Origin: Aureimonas glaciei
Lineage (GTDB): Bacteria > Pseudomonadota > Alphaproteobacteria > Rhizobiales > Rhizobiaceae
Reading direction: 5' to 3'
Assembly: GCF_014643375.1 (NCBI RefSeq)
Contig: NZ_BMJJ01000009.1
Location: 1 to 64,000 of the forward strand
Length of the DNA: 64,000 nucleotides
Part shown: one piece after another, positions 34,188 through 42,522 of the stretch
Position numbering within the stretch: position 1 is the first letter of the stretch
Layout of the letters: each line of letters opens with the position of its first letter
The notes under the pieces: model-generated
The model's input: the letters and a program-made list of their open reading frames with translations, nothing else
Told to the model about the DNA's origin: nothing
Databases searched by the model: none
Position numbers and translations under genes: made by a program

Positions 34188-34386
34188 CAGGGGAGCTTTC
34201 CTCGCTCGCGACCCGCGGTTCGGCTTGTGCCAAGAGCGGGTGTGCCTTCTGTATAGCATGCGGATGTTGAGCAGACGGTGACGAAAATCCGTCAAATGCC
34301 TGCTGTCTCGGCGATTTCCGCGACCGCTCGTCGAGCCTTCTCAGCAGCCGAGCGGCGGCGGCGGCGATGTCCTCGCGCTCCGTCAT
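34147..34386 (-). CDS. Small protein overlapping the phosphoesterase start
   Basis: 79 residues, MTEREDIAAAAARLLRRLDERSRKSPRQQAFDGFSS..., starting in ATGA overlap with the previous gene. The N-terminal helix is convincing; the C-terminal 15 residues are read from within the phosphoesterase gene and may be fortuitous. Confidence 0.45.
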   Translation of the reverse strand: MTEREDIAAAAARLLRRLDERSRKSPRQQAFDGFSSPSAQHPHAIQKAHPLLAQAEPRVASEESSPDAHSHPFRHSRRL

Positions 34387-34574
34387 GACGGCACCCCGCG
34401 ATGACGCTCGACGACCATGCCGATCGCGGCGATGCCAAGGCGACGGCGTTCGTCGCCGTTCAAATACGACCAGACGGATATCGCCTGGTTCGCGATTTCG
34501 GCGGCGGAAATGCCCTCGTCGGCTTCGATAGCGTCGAGCCGAGCGCGGACGTCTGGGAGGAGAGCGATCATCAT
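34383..34574 (-). CDS. Small CopG-like protein
   Basis: 63 residues; MMIALLPDVRARLDAIEADEGISAAEIANQAISVWSYL has the strand-helix-helix pattern of ribbon-helix-helix proteins. A start in ATGA overlap with the M41 gene. Possibly an operon autoregulator. Confidence 0.6.
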   Translation of the reverse strand: MMIALLPDVRARLDAIEADEGISAAEIANQAISVWSYLNGDERRRLGIAAIGMVVERHRGVPS

Positions 34575-36691
34575 CGCCCTCCTCCCAAACCATGCTCGAC
34601 CGCGAATGCCGCCAGCGCTGAACGACCGAGAACCCGTCGTTCGAGCGCGAGATCGGCGAGCTTCTCGACGATTGCACGGTGCTCTCCGATCAGACGAAGC
34701 GATCGCGAATACAGATCACGCAGTCGGCTCTCGACGGCTGCGCCATCGACTTGCTCGCTGTAGTAAAGACGCCCCCCGAGGCCCCACATGCCCGCAATAT
34801 GGGTTGCCAGGTCGGTGGCTTGCTGCAGGTCGCCCATCGCGCCAGCCGATGGCTGGCCGAGAATGACCTCCTCCGCCGCCCTACCAGCCAGCCGAACCAC
34901 GATATCGTCTTCGAGGTCTGCGAGGCGCCCCATCCCCGCTGGCGACTCCGATCGTACTCCGCCATGAGAACCGCCGGCGGATACGATCGACAGCATGTCG
35001 GGAATCCGGCCTTGAGACATCATAGCGACGGCATGGCCGGACTCATGCACTGCGACAAGGCGGCGATCGCGCTCCGGTCGCGTGTCCGGAGGGATCGCAA
35101 TGGCGAGGAGATCGCCAGCGGTGACCGGGCGCTTCTCACGGCGCGCCCCTCGTCTAGCTTCGCGAGCGATCCGAGCGATATCCGCACCCGAAGCGGACCC
35201 AGCGAGCGCAGTCGCCGCCGGAGCCAGATCAGCCGAGGCGGCGTCTGGAAGATGGTGCAACATGATTCCGAGCAGCGCCTTTTCGTCCGGCAACCCGATC
35301 TCGAAACGCCGGTCTAGGCGTCCCGAACGGACCAGCGCCGGATCCAGCATATCTGGACTGTTGCATGCGGCAATGATGATGATGCCCTCGCGCCGACTTG
35401 TGCCGTCGACACACTCCAGAGCGGCGTTCGTGATCGCGGTCCACCAGCCATCGCCATCGCCCGAACCACCTCGGCGACGGATCGTGTCTGCTTCGTCGAT
35501 GAAGATGATCGATGGGGCATTGACCGTCGCGCTTTCGAATACGGCACGCATGGCTTTGATGACGTAGCCGAGATGACCGTCTCCCGAAGATTGCCACTGA
35601 GCGTAACTCGTCGCAATGAACGGCAAGCCGCACGTTGCCGCCAAGGCGGAAGCGAACAGGGTCTTGCCGGTGCCGGGCGGACCGTGCAGGAGGCAGCCGC
35701 CATCGACATCCGACCATGGCAGATTGCCTGCCTGGTAATCTCGGACGTCCTCGGCGAGCTGATGACCCCAGGCCGCCGCAGCTCCGTAACCGTGCAGATT
35801 GGCAAGGGTCGGCGTCGTCGGGCGCAGGATCGCCGGCGTGTAGATGGACTTCGAGGTCGTCTTGGCCGCCTCGGCTTGCTTCTCGTTCGCCGCATCCCGC
35901 TTCGCAGCCTTCGCACGTGCAGCCGTCACCGCCGCGATCGTCCGCACGACATCGGAAGGGGCGCCCGCCCGGCCGCATACAGCGTCGAGAAGGTCGGGGT
36001 CAACATCCGACATCTTGATGCCGGCCGGCCATGCGGCGACGCCAGGCTCGTCGAACTCCCGTTCAATCGCGACGTCGAAGTGGCTGCGATCAATGCGCTT
36101 GATCTCGAGGAAAACGTCGCAGAAGGGCAGCAGCTCCTCTTCGAGTTGCTCCGGCTCCGAGTATATTGCGATGACGTGGCTCGACTTCGCGGCGCGCAGG
36201 ACGCGGTCGATCGGCAACGTTGTTCGTCCGAGCTGGCGGTCGTGTTCCGGGACGATCGCGTCGCACTTCACGCCGAGACGGACGCAGTCGGCGACGATGC
36301 CGGCGACGATCGCCGAGAACGCCTTGGGCGCCTTTTCGGTCCAGCGCTTCGGCAGCTGCAGGACGACGACAAGGCTCGGCGGATCGCCGGCCAGGCGCTT
36401 CTCGATTGCGGTCAGATGCGGCTCAAGGGCGACCTCGAGCGACTGGTAGAGCGCGTATTCGGACGGTGTGAGACCAGTGACGAGGAATTCGGCGTCTGCA
36501 CGACGCTGCGAGACGAGTTCCAGGATCGCGGCGGCGTCGTCGGCGGCGATGTCGCGGGACTCCTCTGCGATCATCTGGCCGTCGTCGTCGAATACGACTG
36601 AGACGTTTGGATCTGCTGCATCGGACTCGCGAAAAGCTCGCCGGCCGATGACTCGGATAGTGCGGTGGGACAAGGGATGGCTCCGGGCCAC
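34571..36691 (-). CDS. Soluble FtsH-like AAA ATPase / M41 metalloprotease
   Basis: 706 residues. A unique N-terminal domain (1-300, no membrane helix) precedes the AAA module: Walker A GPPGTGKT (337-344), Walker B IFIDEAD (396-402) and arginine fingers near RSGRLDRR (455-462). An M41 peptidase follows, with HESGH (549-553) and the third zinc ligand in GAMGDLQQAT (Asp 621). ATPase and protease sites are complete. FtsH proper has two N-terminal membrane helices; their absence and the novel N-domain mark a cytosolic, element-borne variant. It heads a tightly overlapping operon. Confidence 0.88.
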   Translation of the reverse strand: MARSHPLSHRTIRVIGRRAFRESDAADPNVSVVFDDDGQMIAEESRDIAADDAAAILELVSQRRADAEFLVTGLTPSEYALYQSLEVALEPHLTAIEKRLAGDPPSLVVVLQLPKRWTEKAPKAFSAIVAGIVADCVRLGVKCDAIVPEHDRQLGRTTLPIDRVLRAAKSSHVIAIYSEPEQLEEELLPFCDVFLEIKRIDRSHFDVAIEREFDEPGVAAWPAGIKMSDVDPDLLDAVCGRAGAPSDVVRTIAAVTAARAKAAKRDAANEKQAEAAKTTSKSIYTPAILRPTTPTLANLHGYGAAAAWGHQLAEDVRDYQAGNLPWSDVDGGCLLHGPPGTGKTLFASALAATCGLPFIATSYAQWQSSGDGHLGYVIKAMRAVFESATVNAPSIIFIDEADTIRRRGGSGDGDGWWTAITNAALECVDGTSRREGIIIIAACNSPDMLDPALVRSGRLDRRFEIGLPDEKALLGIMLHHLPDAASADLAPAATALAGSASGADIARIAREARRGARREKRPVTAGDLLAIAIPPDTRPERDRRLVAVHESGHAVAMMSQGRIPDMLSIVSAGGSHGGVRSESPAGMGRLADLEDDIVVRLAGRAAEEVILGQPSAGAMGDLQQATDLATHIAGMWGLGGRLYYSEQVDGAAVESRLRDLYSRSLRLIGEHRAIVEKLADLALERRVLGRSALAAFAVEHGLGGGR

Positions 36692-36840
36692 TACGCCCCC
36701 TGTGCGGCTATCGCCGGCGCGGGGGCTGTCGAAATCGTCGCCGAATGGCGGTTCGATCTCGATGACAGGAGGCTACGACGCCCGCAGTTGCTAAGTCGAG
36801 AATGTCCTATCGAAAATTGTCTAGATCTTACGGATTTTCC

Positions 36841-38118
36841 TCAGGCCTTCGTCGTCTTCTTGATCCGCTTCTGGCCAGTGTGTTCATACCAGACCTCGTC
36901 CGACATCGCTTTCGACCCGGTCAGATACTCCCGCCAGACGTCCAGCATTTCCCTCTTCCTCGGCAGGTCTCGATAGGAGTCGTAGTGCGCATCCATCGTC
37001 GATCGCGGCCCTTCGTTGTGGTCGAGGACCAGCGCCGGATCCGCCGCAAAGCCGAGGATACGCATGGTCGTAGTGAACGACCTACGGATGTCGTGAGGCG
37101 AGAAGCCGACGCCCGCGTCACGGAGCGCATGCGTCAGCGTCGAGGCAGCCATATGGGGCAAGGGATCGCCGGCTTTTCGCGGGCGGTCGGCGGGAAAGAC
37201 GAAGCTGTCGTGGTTTCCGACCGCGACCTCGGGCGGCCACGGCAAGGCGTGGATCCTGGTGTCGCCCCGCTTCTCGGCCGTCTTCCGATGAACCGGGGGG
37301 ATATGCCAAACTCCGTCACGAACGTCGGTCGGACTGGCGGAGACGACCGTGGCGCGGCGTTGAGCCGTCAGGCAGAGGAGGACGACGGCACGGCTCGCGT
37401 AGCCGAGTTCTCCCTCGATAGCCTTGGCGAACAATGCCGCGACGTCGGCCGGGTGCGGCCACCGAACGTTGGTTTTCGCGGTCGATCGATGCGCGGGCAG
37501 GTCGATCTGGAGCCTCCGGGTGACGCCCGACTTCCGGCGGATGTCCATGCGCTGGAGGTACGTCCAGAACGGACGCACCCGCCGACGCAAGCCTTCGGCC
37601 GCCTTCCCCTTCTGCTCGCGCTGGTAGCCGGCGAGAGCTTCCGACAGGTCCTCGTCCGTCAAGTCGCAGACGAACCGTCGCTCGAAACGCTTGAAGGCGC
37701 GGTGGTAGAGGGCTTTGCGATAGTCATCGACGGTCGCCGCCTTCAGCCCGTTCGGCCCGCCGATCTCCAGGAGATAGGCTTCCCTCGCCTCCGTCCACGT
37801 CCACGTCACCCGCTTCACCGGCGCCACTGCTTGCGGCGTCCTCGTCTGCCGCAGCCACTCGTCGTCCGGATCGAAGCCCTGCCGCACCAGATCGGCCGCC
37901 TTGTGCGCGATCGCCCGGGCATCGGCCAGCGGCAGTCCGTCGACCGTGCCGAGCACCAGGCGGCGCTTCTCGCGCTGGTCGGTCCACCGGAACACGAAGG
38001 TCGAGGACGAGACGTTCGAGCGCAGGACCAGACCGGGCGCCGACGTGTCCGCGATCTCGGCGCGACGGCCGCTACGGGCGTGCTTCTCGATTGACGAGAC
38101 TGTCAGCTTCTCCGGCAA
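36841..38118 (-). CDS. Tyrosine-recombinase integrase
   Basis: About 425 residues. The N-terminal arm-binding DUF4102-like part (KLTVSSIEKHARSGRRAEIADTSAPGLVLR) is followed by a SAM-like core-binding domain and the catalytic domain: RRATV near 285, HDIRRSF (HxxR) and a C-terminal HYDSY tyrosine. The frame is open to 38280, but a TTG at 38118 after AAGGAT starts the conserved part. It ends up next to a tRNA fragment, as in P4-type elements. Confidence 0.9.
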   Translation of the reverse strand: MPEKLTVSSIEKHARSGRRAEIADTSAPGLVLRSNVSSSTFVFRWTDQREKRRLVLGTVDGLPLADARAIAHKAADLVRQGFDPDDEWLRQTRTPQAVAPVKRVTWTWTEAREAYLLEIGGPNGLKAATVDDYRKALYHRAFKRFERRFVCDLTDEDLSEALAGYQREQKGKAAEGLRRRVRPFWTYLQRMDIRRKSGVTRRLQIDLPAHRSTAKTNVRWPHPADVAALFAKAIEGELGYASRAVVLLCLTAQRRATVVSASPTDVRDGVWHIPPVHRKTAEKRGDTRIHALPWPPEVAVGNHDSFVFPADRPRKAGDPLPHMAASTLTHALRDAGVGFSPHDIRRSFTTTMRILGFAADPALVLDHNEGPRSTMDAHYDSYRDLPRKREMLDVWREYLTGSKAMSDEVWYEHTGQKRIKKTTKA

Positions 38119-38620
38119 TAACGTAATCCTTGGACGGGGGCAGCGCGGGGGCAACAGCCTCCGTACACGACAGGATAGGCAACGGGAATGAATATCTGCC
38201 CAGAGTCCTTGTTTTTCCAGGCCTTCCAGCGGGTTATGGTTAAGGATTTGATCGGATTTATTAAGAATTGAATGGTACAAGCAGCGGAATCATAATCCGC
38301 GTGTCGGGGGTTCAAGTCCCTCTCCCGCTACCACTTATTCCTCAATGATTTCAATTCCCTGTCCGATGCTGACGCTGTCAGAATCAGCTTTTTATGTCGC
38401 TTCATGTTGCGACTCAGTTCCTTTGATTTGCAGGGGTTTCGCGATACCCTCGGCTGGTCCACGCAACATGGATTGCAACATGAAGATTCAGCGATGCCGC
38501 CTTCAATTGGCTGGATTCGCAGGGGAGCCAGTAGCGTCAAAGGGGAACAACGAGGAGCAGACGCTGTTTAAGCACCGACAGCCCGTTGCCACTTCGCTCT
38601 CGCTGCCCAGGAGAAGCAAG
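38119..38620. other. Attachment region with no protein gene
   Basis: It holds the integrase leader, the tRNA 3' fragment and, to the right, about 290 bases in which the only open frames are short shadows. An extended reading of the Lar-like gene through this region lacks protein character. Confidence 0.5.
38281..38333 (+). tRNA. 3' half of a tRNA with anticodon CAU (att site)
   Basis: Anticodon arm GCGGA-ATCATAA-TCCGC (anticodon CAT), variable loop, T arm GGGGG-TTCAAGT-CCCTC and the acceptor strand TCCCGCT followed by A-CCA are intact. No matching acceptor 5' strand or proper D arm lies upstream; that part is replaced by element sequence. So this is the attachment-site remnant (attR-like) of a tRNA-Met or tRNA-Ile2 gene, not a working tRNA. 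Confidence 0.75.
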
Positions 38621-38824
38621 ATGGCCGAAAAGCCCGAAGCACTGCTGCCGTGCCCCTTCTGTGGCGGGGAGGCAAAGCACCGTAGCCGGCAAGCATGGCC
38701 GAAAACCCACTGGGTGCAGTGCCGATCCTGCAGGGCACGCGGACCTGACGGCTTGCTCGCGGCAAATGACGCAGAGCTAGGCTGGAACGCCCGCGCCTTC
38801 GTCCTTTCAAATTTGGAGGACTGA
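38621..38824 (+). CDS. Lar-like restriction-alleviation family zinc protein
   Basis: 67 residues with the Lar pattern: LLPCPFCGGEA, later VQCRSCRARG, and a closing AELGWNAR (family: A...WN.R). Lar relieves type I restriction in lambdoid phages; most relatives are uncharacterised. Ribosome binding site CAGGAGAAG. Coupled to the next gene, 4 bases apart. Confidence 0.7.
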   Translation: MAEKPEALLPCPFCGGEAKHRSRQAWPKTHWVQCRSCRARGPDGLLAANDAELGWNARAFVLSNLED

Positions 38825-38828
38825 AGCC

Positions 38829-39050
38829 TTGAAGATCATCATCCAGAACATCAGCGAGTACGACGGCCTCGGAAGCCTGAGCAACTACGTCTTGCGTATC
38901 GACGATACGACGATCGCCTATTTTCAGCATGACCGGACAGCGGGGCTCGGCCAGTGCCTGCGCAGGGCAGCCGATGCCGCTGATGCCGCTGATGCCGCTG
39001 ACGAGCATCAGGCATGGACCTTGAGGAAGATGCTCGAGAAGGGCGGCTGA
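38829..39050 (+). CDS. Hypothetical protein with an AAD repeat
   Basis: 73 residues from a TTG start supported by GGAGGA. KIIIQNISEYDGLGSLSNYVLRIDDTTIAYFQHD is a plausible strand-rich domain. A 9-base tandem repeat (GATGCCGCT, about three units at 38972-38998) encodes AADAADAAD. Unknown function. Confidence 0.55.
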   Translation: MKIIIQNISEYDGLGSLSNYVLRIDDTTIAYFQHDRTAGLGQCLRRAADAADAADAADEHQAWTLRKMLEKGG

Positions 39051-39190
39051 GAGGACGGCGGGCGATTCGCTCGTGCCGATAGTCAAAGACGCAGGACGTG
39101 GAGCTTCGGAGTTGGTAGGCCGACCTGAGATGCCGCACGAGATTGCCGCATCAGATAAACCCAGCCACTTCTTGAGAAGCTAGCGTCCCC

Positions 39191-39721
39191 TCAATCCTCC
39201 ACTTCGGGCCATCTGGCAATAACCCGCCCGCCCAAAGCCCGAATGCCTTTATTTGCTCGAGCCATGATCTGGAGGCGCCGCTTCTCGCCGAGCTTGCCTG
39301 ACAGCCACGCATACTTCTCGAAAAAGGTGCCCGTTCCGGCGAGCCGGTCAAGTTCGCGCATGGTGATATGCTTCTCGCGGCATCGAGACAGCAAGAGATC
39401 CAGAATCCTTATGCCGGTACGCTTCAGTGGCGATCTTGTCCGCACAATGCCAATGCGGTTTGCCTTTGCTTTGATCTTCGAGAGGGGCTGACCGATCAAC
39501 CCTTCTAGAGCCTGCAGTGGTGCGGACGGGTAATGTTCACGCAGAAGAGCCACGTTCCGATTGGTCCAAACATGTCGCTTCGACCTAATCCCCAGGCATA
39601 GGCATCGATGCCCTATTGCCCTCAGGCTTCGCCCAGGAAGCGTGAGAAGGAGTGCCTTGTAATTGGGGTAGAGTTCACGAAGGACGTTATCCTCGTCCTC
39701 CCGCCAAGGCTCACCCCTCAT
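39191..39721 (-). CDS. SANT/Myb-like DNA-binding protein B
   Basis: 176 residues with two Trp-started helical repeats: WREDEDNVLRELYPNYKALLLTLPGRSLRAIGHRC and VWTNRNVALLREHYPSAPLQALEGLIGQPLSKIKAKANRIGI. A conserved C-terminal region (LLDLLLSRCREKHITMRELDRLAGTGTFFE...) is shared with the next gene. Probably binds DNA. Tandem paralogue of 39711-40337; the two overlap by 11 bases. Base composition is lower in GC than the surroundings. Confidence 0.65.
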   Translation of the reverse strand: MRGEPWREDEDNVLRELYPNYKALLLTLPGRSLRAIGHRCLCLGIRSKRHVWTNRNVALLREHYPSAPLQALEGLIGQPLSKIKAKANRIGIVRTRSPLKRTGIRILDLLLSRCREKHITMRELDRLAGTGTFFEKYAWLSGKLGEKRRLQIMARANKGIRALGGRVIARWPEVED

Positions 39722-40337
39722 CCCAAACCACGTCTAGCGTACCGCCTATGACATGGATGCCTTTGGCGATCCGAGTGAAGGAAAAATACTGCTTCAACCG
39801 CCCCTGCTTCGTGCCAGGGCTATTCCAACCGCAATCTTTGAAATATGTACCGGAAACTACCATTTCGTCTAGGTCTACCATGGTGTAGCAAAGCTCTCGA
39901 CACCGCCCCCGCAGAGAATCTAGCAATGCATTCCCAGTTGGTGTGTAAGTCTGCTGGGGGCGGCGAAGACCAAGCTTATCGGCTTTCGCGCGTATGCTAT
40001 TCAGGGGCCTTCCGACAAGACTCTCTAGCTCTCTAAGATGCGCTACGGCGAAGTGCTTTCGTAGACGGGATACTTCTTCTCGCGTCCACATGCGCCTGCG
40101 CGCCTGTATCTTTAGTATCCTGGCCCGCCACCAAAGCGTTTTCCTGGATCTGTGAGGAAGGGCTAACTGAATTAGGTCATAATCGGGGAAATGTGCCTTG
40201 AGCAGCTCATCCTCTTCAGGCCTCCAGATCGCTCCGTTGGGCCCAAAACCTTCGCGCAACATTTTGCGCCGGGCAGCCTCCCCGCCGCGGATGCTGCCTA
40301 TCTGTCGACGCGAGAATATCGGTTGCGACATCACCAC
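39711..40337 (-). CDS. SANT/Myb-like DNA-binding protein A
   Basis: 208 residues with the same two repeats (IWRPEEDELLKAHFPDYDLIQLALPHRS and MWTREEVSRLRKHFAVAHLRELESLVGRPLNSIRAKADKLGL) plus the shared C-terminal domain (LLDSLRGRCRELCYTMVDLDEMVVSGTYFKD). The N-terminal extension resembles an HNH-linked or phage regulatory arm. The pair differs by about 60 percent of residues, so the duplication is old. Confidence 0.65.
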   Translation of the reverse strand: MVMSQPIFSRRQIGSIRGGEAARRKMLREGFGPNGAIWRPEEDELLKAHFPDYDLIQLALPHRSRKTLWWRARILKIQARRRMWTREEVSRLRKHFAVAHLRELESLVGRPLNSIRAKADKLGLRRPQQTYTPTGNALLDSLRGRCRELCYTMVDLDEMVVSGTYFKDCGWNSPGTKQGRLKQYFSFTRIAKGIHVIGGTLDVVWDEG

Positions 40338-40502
40338 CGCCCATGTTCGTGACCATCAGATGCAGTAGGATGCACGAGGTATGACCATGATGGCCATACC
40401 CGCTTGAATCGATGTAAGGTGGTGCGGGCTCGAAGCGCGACATCGTATCGAGAACCGGTTTTGGGGGATGCCCCACTGCCTCAGGCAACCAAAGGCTCTC
40501 TG

Positions 40503-40955
40503 ATGGCTGACGCCACCTCTCGCAAGCCGTATGACTTCCAGTGGGGGGATCGCATTGACCACCCGAATTTTGGAATGGGTACCGTGATCGGCGAGCCTAT
40601 CGCAGTTGCCGGAGCAGAGCCTTCTCCTCGATTTGGATCTGAGGACCGCGGTTGGCGGGTACCTGTGGAATGGGATGATCAGGGCCGAACCGCTGGCTCT
40701 GTCAGCAGTGACTCGATCAAGATGGTTGAGCGTCCCGACGCCAAGGGCGGCGCGTATTGGAACCACGAATTTCAACGGCTTCTTTCGCAGGCGATTTCCG
40801 CCCGGTCCCTGACCGACGTCTCTCTAAGGGCGGCGTTCCGGCATCTCCATGGTTCCCAGGTCGGAGATATAAGGGCGCTAATCGAAGCCGAGCAGCAGAT
40901 ACTTAATAAGGTGCTGCAGTTTTTGAACGTGGACGAGACCGGCAGTCATACCTAA
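40503..40955 (+). CDS. Hypothetical protein with a tudor-like N-terminus
   Basis: 150 residues. KPYDFQWGDRIDHPNFGMGTVIGEP and RVPVEWDDQGRT resemble the small beta-barrel of CarD/UvrD-type or tudor-like domains (HPxFGxGxV...V.FDD). The rest is helical. Possibly interacts with RNA polymerase or DNA helicases; inference only. Confidence 0.55.
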   Translation: MADATSRKPYDFQWGDRIDHPNFGMGTVIGEPIAVAGAEPSPRFGSEDRGWRVPVEWDDQGRTAGSVSSDSIKMVERPDAKGGAYWNHEFQRLLSQAISARSLTDVSLRAAFRHLHGSQVGDIRALIEAEQQILNKVLQFLNVDETGSHT

Positions 40956-41096
40956 GCGGTAACTGCTACATCTGCGCGAAGTAGCTCCCGGAGCAGCGGG
41001 CCACTCCAGCCAACGCTATAGAGGCAGGCTGTTGACGGCCGGTTGCATGAAGTGGTTCGATCTGGCCGCTGAAGCACCAGCGGGAGGCTCGTACCG

Positions 41097-41324
41097 ATGA
41101 CCGTCACGGCAACAAGTTTGGACTACCAGGCTCGGGCCGATGCAGCAGCCGCTGAGGCACGGATCGCAGCAACAAGCGGGGCACGAGAGCGTCAGGAGGT
41201 CGCGCGCGAAAATTGGCAGCGGCTGGCCGACCAAGCCCGTTGCCTTGAAGAAGGAAGGGCTCGCCGGAAACCGGAAGGTTCTCCCGACGGAGTCCGATCC
41301 GGTAGCGCCAGTTCTTCTCCATGA
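41097..41324 (+). CDS. Small coiled-coil protein, 75 aa
   Basis: MTVTATSLDYQARADAAAAEARIAATSGARERQEVARENW..., one long charged helix. Its stop overlaps the next start (ATGA). Unknown. Confidence 0.5.
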   Translation: MTVTATSLDYQARADAAAAEARIAATSGARERQEVARENWQRLADQARCLEEGRARRKPEGSPDGVRSGSASSSP

Positions 41325-41584
41325 GCAAGCGGCGGCGGATGACTCCGGCCCCGCCCCTCTTCCGCCTCACGCCTGCGCAGATCCACGTCCTGATGCTCCT
41401 CGATGACGGGCCGGCAGAGGACTCGGTCGGGATGGAGCTCGATCAGTTCCGGGGCTGCCAGGTCGACGTTGCAGAGCGGCTCAAGGACAAAGGCCTGGTC
41501 GAGACGCAGTTCGGCTGGCGGTTTACGCTCTGGTTCAGACTGACGGCGAAAGGGCGGAACTTGCTGAGGACGGGTGTGCGGTGA
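41321..41584 (+). CDS. Small winged-helix-like protein
   Basis: 87 residues. LTPAQIHVLMLLDDGPAEDS...VDVAERLKDKGLVETQFGWRFTLWFRLTAKGRNLL follows the MarR/winged-helix pattern but lacks dimerisation helices. May regulate the DUF3800 gene, which begins 3 bases later. Confidence 0.55.
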   Translation: MSKRRRMTPAPPLFRLTPAQIHVLMLLDDGPAEDSVGMELDQFRGCQVDVAERLKDKGLVETQFGWRFTLWFRLTAKGRNLLRTGVR

Positions 41585-41587
41585 CGG

Positions 41588-42313
41588 ATGTTTTCTGACT
41601 ATATCGTCTATGCGGACGAAAGCGGCGACCACGGACTCGTAAATATCGATCCGGCTTTTCCAGTTTTCGCGTTGGCATTCTGTCTAGTGAAAATATCCGA
41701 CTACGTTGATGACATAGTTCCCGAATTCCAGCGTTTCAAATTCGACGTGTTCGGGCACGACGCTATCGTCTTGCATGAGAATGATATTCGACGAAGCAAG
41801 GGACCGTTCGCAATTCTGCTGACGGACCCTGTTTTTAGAGCGGGATTTTACGAGAGATTAAACCGACTCATCATTGCCGCGCCGATTAAAATATTTGCGT
41901 CAGTGACCCATAAGGACCGGCTGGTGCAGCGATATACGCGCCCGTGGAGCCCCTACGAAATTAGCCTGTATTTTTGCATGGAGAAGCTCCTCGACAAGCT
42001 TTTGAATCTTGGACAACGCGGGAAGCGGATACATATTCTCTTTGAAAGTCGAGGCCCCAGAGAGGATGCCGAGCTTGAACTCGAATTTCGGCGGATCGCA
42101 GCTAACGCGACGCGGTGGGGCTACCGCACGCCAGACTTCTCACAGGTGGAATTCGAGCCGAAATTCGTCTCCAAAGCCGCAAATTCGACTGGCCTCCAGC
42201 TGGCTGATCTGACCGCCCGCCCGCTGGCACTCAGGTGCTTACGGCCATTGCAGGAAAATCGAACTTTTGAGATTTTGCGTCCGAAGCTCGGCCTTCTGAA
42301 GAGTTTCCCGTAG
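41588..42313 (+). CDS. DUF3800 domain protein
   Basis: 241 residues with the RNase-H-like DUF3800 signatures: YIVYADESGDHG at the N-terminus, a central HENDIRRSKGPF, and TGLQLADLTARPLALR at the C-terminus with the second acidic residue. The family is found in defence islands and prophages; activity is unproven. TTG or ATG near 41588 follows GTGCGGTGACGG. Lower GC content than flanks. Confidence 0.8.
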   Translation: MFSDYIVYADESGDHGLVNIDPAFPVFALAFCLVKISDYVDDIVPEFQRFKFDVFGHDAIVLHENDIRRSKGPFAILLTDPVFRAGFYERLNRLIIAAPIKIFASVTHKDRLVQRYTRPWSPYEISLYFCMEKLLDKLLNLGQRGKRIHILFESRGPREDAELELEFRRIAANATRWGYRTPDFSQVEFEPKFVSKAANSTGLQLADLTARPLALRCLRPLQENRTFEILRPKLGLLKSFP

Positions 42314-42435
42314 ACAACAAAAAGGCCCCAGATCGCTCCAGAGCCCGTTTGTCGACCAGGTAATTCCCAATCCTTAACCCCAATTTGGGGATCACGGACG
42401 AAATGTCCAATCACGTTGCATGTCACGCATCATCT

Positions 42436-42463
42436 GGCCTCGCTTCGGCGGGGCCTTTTCGTT
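42436..42463 (+). terminator. Intrinsic terminator
   Basis: An 8-bp stem with one G-T pair (GGCCTCGC / GCGGGGCC, loop TTCG) followed by TTTTCGTTT. It follows the DUF3800 gene and separates it from the convergent DUF4142 gene. Confidence 0.75.
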
Positions 42464-42522
42464 TCAGGCAAACGAAAGAGGGCGCCCTACGACGGCCTCT
42501 AATCGCTTTCAGGTCGCGAAGC

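Larger units (their letters stand above)
26729..38333. mobile_element. Integrative element at a tRNA gene (left end undefined)
   Basis: The right end is the tRNA 3' half. The integrase abuts it. The contents are accessory: overlapping small-gene cassette, methylase, protease operon and secreted proteins. No second copy of the tRNA sequence exists in this window, so the left end could be anywhere to the left; 26729 is simply where cassette-like genes begin. No conjugation or packaging genes are seen. Confidence 0.55.

Noticed and set aside
38226-38333. Complete tRNA gene at the integrase end
   Set aside because: An AGCGGGT occurs at the right distance, but no D arm can be folded; only the 3' half is real.
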